Assembly (NCBI RefSeq): GCF_001006325.2
Contig: NZ_LBIA02000001.1
Location: forward strand, 2,915,501-2,979,500
Direction of reading: 5' to 3'
Length of the DNA stretch: 64,000 bases
From: Afipia massiliensis
GTDB taxonomy: Bacteria; Pseudomonadota; Alphaproteobacteria; Rhizobiales; Xanthobacteraceae
Below, piece by piece: positions 60,310-64,000 of the stretch. The notes beneath the pieces are model-generated. The model made no database searches, was not told the DNA's origin, and was given only the letters and a program-made list of their open reading frames with translations. Within the stretch, counting starts at the first letter, position 1. Every line of letters begins with the position of its first letter. Made by a program: the position numbers and the translations under genes.

Positions 60310-62871
60310 ATGACAACCGACACGGGCAACGAGCTTCATTCTTCTTTCGCCACCGTCCATGAACCGGCGCGGCGCAGCGGCAGCATCCTGCTTGTGCTGC
60401 TGGTGGCAGGTGCGATCATCGCTGCGGCGGTGGCGTTCATGACCCTCGGCCGCAGCCAGGCTCAGCCCTACATTCTGGCGCTGCTGGCTCTGCTCGCCAT
60501 GGTCGGGCTGTTCACGCTGTTCGCCTTCGCCGCGGGCATCGTCCGTTTCGCTGACCGTCATGCGGAAGATCCGATCGCGCGGCCGATCGCCGATCATGCG
60601 GTGGACGGGTTGGCGGTGACCGATCCGCGCGGCCACATCGTCTATGCCAACACGGCGTACCTTGCGCTCACCGGCGCAACCGGTCCCAACGATGTGCGGC
60701 CGGTCGAACGCGTCTTCATCGGCAACCCCGATGTTTCCGAAGCAGTATTCCGCCTGCTCAAGGCCGCCCGCGAGGGCAAGCGTCAGCAGGAAGAGGTCCG
60801 CGTTGCCGGCGCGGATGCCGGGCATGGCCGCTGGCTGCGCATGCGCGTGCGGCCGCTGGGGGCGGACAAGCGGCAGGCGAAGTTCGCGGTCTGGTCGGTC
60901 GCCGACATCACCCGCGACCGTGAGCGGCAGGAAGACGTCTTCCAGGAACTACAGCACGCCATCGAGTATCTCGACCATGCGCCGTGCGGTTTCTTCTCGG
61001 TGAATGCCAAGGGCGAACTGGTCTACGTCAACGCCACGCTTGCCAACTGGCTGGACTACGATCTCGCAGAGATCGGGTCCGGCGGCCTCAAGGTCGCCGA
61101 CATCATGTCTGGCGACGGTGCGTCGCTGCTGACCTCGATCGTGCCGGAGCCGGGTGAGGTGAAGACCGAGGTGTTCGACCTCGATCTGCGGATGCGCAAC
61201 GGCAAGACCATGCCGGTCCGGCTCTATCACAAGCTGGCATTCGGCGCCGACGGTGCGCCGGGGGCATCGCGAACGCTGGTGATCAACCGCGCGCGCGATG
61301 ATCACTCCGACCCGCAGCGTGCGGCGGAAGTCCGCTTCATGCGCTTCTTCGATCACACGCCGATGGCGATCGCGACCGTCGACAAGGCGGGCAACGTCGT
61401 GCGCGCCAATGCGCGCTTCGCGAAACTCACCCAGAGCCTTTCTCCGGCCGGAACGTCGAGCAAGTCGATCTTCGCGGTGGTTCATGAGCGCGAGCGCGGC
61501 GAACTGATCGCCGCGATCAACAAGGCCGCCGACGGGCAGGGCGACATTCCCCCGGTCGAGGCGATGCTGGACAGCACCAAGGAGCGCTGGGGCCAGTTCT
61601 TCGTCACGTCGGTGGAACAGGACGCCCGCGACGCCGAGGCGGCGATCGTCTACCTGCTCGACACCACCGAAAAGCGCACGCTCGAGAACAGCTTCGCGCA
61701 GTCGCAGAAAATGCAGGCGGTGGGACAACTCGCCGGCGGCATCGCCCACGATTTCAACAACGTGCTGTCCGCCATCATGATGGCGAACGACTTCCTGCTG
61801 AACGCGCACAAACCGACCGACCCGTCGTTCCAGGACATCATGCAGATCAAGCAGAACGCCAACCGCGCGGCGGCGCTGGTGCGGCAACTGCTGGCGTTCT
61901 CGCGCAAGCAGACGCTGCGCCCGCAGGTGCTCGACATCGGCGACGTGCTGTCGGACATCAACGTGCTGCTCAAGCGCCTGTCGGGCGAGAAAGTGAAGCC
62001 CGAATTCGTCTACGGCCGCGACCTGTGGCCGGTGAAGGCCGATCTGTCGCAATTCGAGCAGGTGATCGTCAATCTCGCGGTGAATGCGCGCGACGCGATG
62101 CCAGATGGCGGCAAGCTGACGATCCGCACCGCCAACGTGTCCGCGAAGGATGCCGAGCGCGGCGAGTTCAAGGGCATGCCTGCGGCCGATTATGTCCTGA
62201 TCGAGGTCGGCGACACCGGCAGCGGCATTCCCGCTGACATCGTCGACAAGATTTTCGAGCCGTTCTTCTCGACCAAGGAAGTCGGCAAGGGAACCGGCCT
62301 CGGCCTGTCCACGGTCTACGGTATCGTCAAGCAGACCGGCGGCTTCATCTATGTCGACTCGGTTGAGGGACGCGGCACGGTGTTCCGGATTTTCCTGCCC
62401 CGGCATTTCCCGGAGGTCGAGAAAGTTCAGGAAGTCGCAGCCGCCATCAGCGCGGTCGCTCATGCGCCCACTCCGGCACGCGCGCCGGACCTGACCGGGC
62501 AGGGCACCATCCTGCTGGTCGAGGACGAGGATGGATTGCGCTCGCTCAATGCACGCGGCCTGCGCTCGCGCGGATACACGGTCATTGAGGCGGAGAATGG
62601 CCTGGATGCGCTGGAAGCGCTGGAGCGGGAAGAGGGCGCGGTCGATCTCGTCGTGTCCGACGTGGTGATGCCGGAAATGGACGGTCCGACCATGCTGACC
62701 GAGATGCGCAAGCGCAATCCGGACCTGCGAATCATCTTCGTGTCAGGCTACGCCGAGGATGCCTTCGAGAAGAGCCTGCCGGAAGGCCAGCAATTCAACT
62801 TCCTGCCCAAGCCGTTCACGCTGAGCCAGCTTGTTGCTGCCGTGAAGGAAACCATGACGGCCCCGTCATAA
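60310..62871 (+). CDS. cckA: Cell-cycle hybrid histidine kinase CckA
   Basis: The 853-residue protein has two membrane helices (about residues 24-44 and 53-75), PAS-like domains ([60 protein letters not shown]), a HisKA domain with His480 in [18 protein letters not shown], an ATPase domain ([23 protein letters not shown]) and a C-terminal receiver with Asp784 ([13 protein letters not shown]). CckA phosphorylates CtrA through ChpT. ATG at 60310 is chosen over an upstream frame that extends toward the repeat. Confidence 0.93.
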   Translation: MTTDTGNELHSSFATVHEPARRSGSILLVLLVAGAIIAAAVAFMTLGRSQAQPYILALLALLAMVGLFTLFAFAAGIVRFADRHAEDPIARPIADHAVDGLAVTDPRGHIVYANTAYLALTGATGPNDVRPVERVFIGNPDVSEAVFRLLKAAREGKRQQEEVRVAGADAGHGRWLRMRVRPLGADKRQAKFAVWSVADITRDRERQEDVFQELQHAIEYLDHAPCGFFSVNAKGELVYVNATLANWLDYDLAEIGSGGLKVADIMSGDGASLLTSIVPEPGEVKTEVFDLDLRMRNGKTMPVRLYHKLAFGADGAPGASRTLVINRARDDHSDPQRAAEVRFMRFFDHTPMAIATVDKAGNVVRANARFAKLTQSLSPAGTSSKSIFAVVHERERGELIAAINKAADGQGDIPPVEAMLDSTKERWGQFFVTSVEQDARDAEAAIVYLLDTTEKRTLENSFAQSQKMQAVGQLAGGIAHDFNNVLSAIMMANDFLLNAHKPTDPSFQDIMQIKQNANRAAALVRQLLAFSRKQTLRPQVLDIGDVLSDINVLLKRLSGEKVKPEFVYGRDLWPVKADLSQFEQVIVNLAVNARDAMPDGGKLTIRTANVSAKDAERGEFKGMPAADYVLIEVGDTGSGIPADIVDKIFEPFFSTKEVGKGTGLGLSTVYGIVKQTGGFIYVDSVEGRGTVFRIFLPRHFPEVEKVQEVAAAISAVAHAPTPARAPDLTGQGTILLVEDEDGLRSLNARGLRSRGYTVIEAENGLDALEALEREEGAVDLVVSDVVMPEMDGPTMLTEMRKRNPDLRIIFVSGYAEDAFEKSLPEGQQFNFLPKPFTLSQLVAAVKETMTAPS

Positions 62872-62875
62872 TTGG

Positions 62876-62920
62876 GCGCGATCCCGAAAGTGGTTACCAA
62901 TTTTCGGAATTGATCATGCC
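62876..62920. repeat. Palindromic element, family E, degenerate copy
   Basis: GGGCGCGATCCCGAAAGTGG...TTTTCGGAATTGATCATGCC resembles the unit at 25110-25155 (GATC/GATC ends, CCGAAA, GGTTACCA in the loop). It lies just after cckA and may act as its terminator. Confidence 0.5.
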
Positions 62921-63090
62921 AAAACAAGGGTTTGATCCCAATAGCCTCAACCGGATTGAGCGTGCCCCGCGACTGAGGGCCGCAGGCCCTATCGTACCTA
63001 TCCGCTTCCCTTTCTCCCGCCGCTGACCATGTATGGACCTGTCCCCTAAGCCGGGGATCAATGCCCCTTGAGGGCCGAGAGGGAACAGAC

Positions 63091-64000
63091 ATGATTTCGT
63101 CGCAGCGCTTGCGCTCAGTCATCAAAACGCTCGCTATCGCCATGGCCGTCGCCATGCCGCTGGCACTTGCCATTTCATCGGCGGTGGACGCCCGTCCAAG
63201 CAGCGGCGGCAGCCGCGGCTCGCGCACGTTCAACGCGCCGGCCGCCACGCCGACCGCGCCCAATGCGGCGCAGCCGCTTAACCGTACAATGACCCAGCCC
63301 GGCGCGAAGGCTCCGGCGGCAGCTCCCGCAGCCGGTGGCTTCTTCAACCGTCCCGGCATGGGCATGCTCGGCGGTCTCGCCGCGGGCTTCCTCGGCGCCG
63401 GCCTGCTCGGCATGCTGTTCGGCGGCGGTCTCTTCAGCGGCCTCGGCGGCCTGTCGTCGATCATCGGTCTGGTTCTCCAGATTGGCCTGATCTACCTCGT
63501 GGTGCGTCTCGCCATGTCGTGGTGGAAGCGCCGCAACGCGCCGGCCTACGCCAACGCATCGGCCGCACCCGGCCCGGCTCCTGCGCAGGATCAGGGTCCG
63601 ATGGCCAGCGCACGATCGGGCTTCGGCTTCGGTCTGGGCGGCGGTTCGAACGACGCGCCGCTCGAAATCAAGCCGGATGACTACGATGCGTTCGAGCGGC
63701 TGCTCGGCGAAGTCCAGACCGCGTGGTCGAACGAGGACATCGGCAAGCTCCATACGCTGGCCACGCCGGAAATGGTGTCGTACTTCACCGAGGATCTCAA
63801 CGCGAACAAGGACCGCGGTGTGATCAACAAGGTGTCGGACATCAAGCTGCTGCAGGGCGACCTTGCGGAATCCTGGCGCGAAGGTGCCACCGATTACGCC
63901 ACCGTGGCGCTGCGCTATGGCCTGATCGACAAGACCATCGAGCGCGCCAGCGGCAAGATCGTCGAAGGCAGCGATACTCCGCAGGAAGTCACCGATGTCT
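63091..64000 (+). CDS. Tim44 domain-containing protein (3' end beyond the window)
   Basis: At least 303 residues are visible. A signal peptide (LAIAMAVAMPLALAISSAVDA) is followed by a Pro/Ala/Gly-rich segment, two hydrophobic segments (GMLGGLAAGFLGAGLLGMLFGGG; GLSSIIGLVLQIGLIYLVVRLAMSW) and the Tim44-like domain (DDYDAFERLLGEVQTAWSNEDIGKL). GAGGGAACAGAC precedes the ATG. Bacterial members are membrane proteins of unknown role; they share only the C-terminal domain with mitochondrial Tim44. Confidence 0.87.
   Translation, partial: MISSQRLRSVIKTLAIAMAVAMPLALAISSAVDARPSSGGSRGSRTFNAPAATPTAPNAAQPLNRTMTQPGAKAPAAAPAAGGFFNRPGMGMLGGLAAGFLGAGLLGMLFGGGLFSGLGGLSSIIGLVLQIGLIYLVVRLAMSWWKRRNAPAYANASAAPGPAPAQDQGPMASARSGFGFGLGGGSNDAPLEIKPDDYDAFERLLGEVQTAWSNEDIGKLHTLATPEMVSYFTEDLNANKDRGVINKVSDIKLLQGDLAESWREGATDYATVALRYGLIDKTIERASGKIVEGSDTPQEVTDV

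Noticed and set aside
60949-62463. A 504-codon minus-strand frame opposite cckA
   Set aside because: It is a shadow of the kinase and receiver coding sequence, rich in Arg/His/Asp with no domain.

Overview
The window is G+C-rich alphaproteobacterial chromosome. The family looks like the Nitrobacteraceae/Bradyrhizobiaceae (Bradyrhizobium, Rhodopseudomonas, Nitrobacter, Afipia type). Evidence: a Caulobacter-type flagellar gene set (FliX, FlbT, FlaF, flagellins without FliD), CckA next to flhB, a Rhizobiales-type giant coiled-coil polar-growth protein, single-cysteine DksA, and palindromic intergenic repeats with long GC arms. No rRNA, tRNA, CRISPR array, prophage or intact insertion sequence was seen.

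Positions 1-28057 hold housekeeping and envelope genes: an MFS permease facing an enolase-superfamily dipeptide epimerase; a phospholipid-transport (Mla-type) operon with a fused STAS-permease, ATPase and MCE protein; a 1.3-kb stretch made almost only of palindromic repeats; a 1715-residue coiled-coil protein (GPR/RgsE-like) divergent from an Hpt phosphotransfer protein; a 2Fe-2S ferredoxin; a HAF-repeat autotransporter followed by two tandem AraC regulators; a hotdog thioesterase; a ferredoxin-NADP reductase; a secreted SGNH hydrolase; a YbhN/MprF-like membrane protein; a decayed DUF892 gene; two unknown membrane proteins; a universal stress protein; a SixA-type phosphatase; an FAD oxidoreductase; and MsrB with a Tat-like leader.

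Positions 28242-62871 form a flagellar island. It carries hook and filament genes (flgE, flgK, flgL, two flagellins), filament regulators (two FlbT copies, FlaF), an flgI-flgJ-FlgN-like operon divergent from fliX and dksA, the rod/L-ring operon flgF-flgG-flgA-flgH divergent from fliL-fliM-DUF6468-motE-TPR protein, fliO-fliP divergent from flgB-flgC-fliE-fliQ-fliR-flhB, and the cell-cycle hybrid kinase cckA. A Tim44-domain gene runs off the right end.

The intergenic DNA suggests two regulatory tiers that resemble the Caulobacter flagellar hierarchy. Early operons (fliL, flgB/fliO, fliX) have CtrA-like TTAA-N7-TTAA or TTAACCAT motifs. Hook, ring and rod operons (flgE, flgI, flgF, possibly the FlaG-like gene) have near-consensus sigma-54 -24/-12 elements. 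CtrA-like motifs also occur between the coiled-coil gene and the Hpt gene, and as a triple box upstream of the second flagellin. With cckA in the same window, one inference is that a CckA-CtrA circuit co-ordinates polar growth and flagellar assembly.
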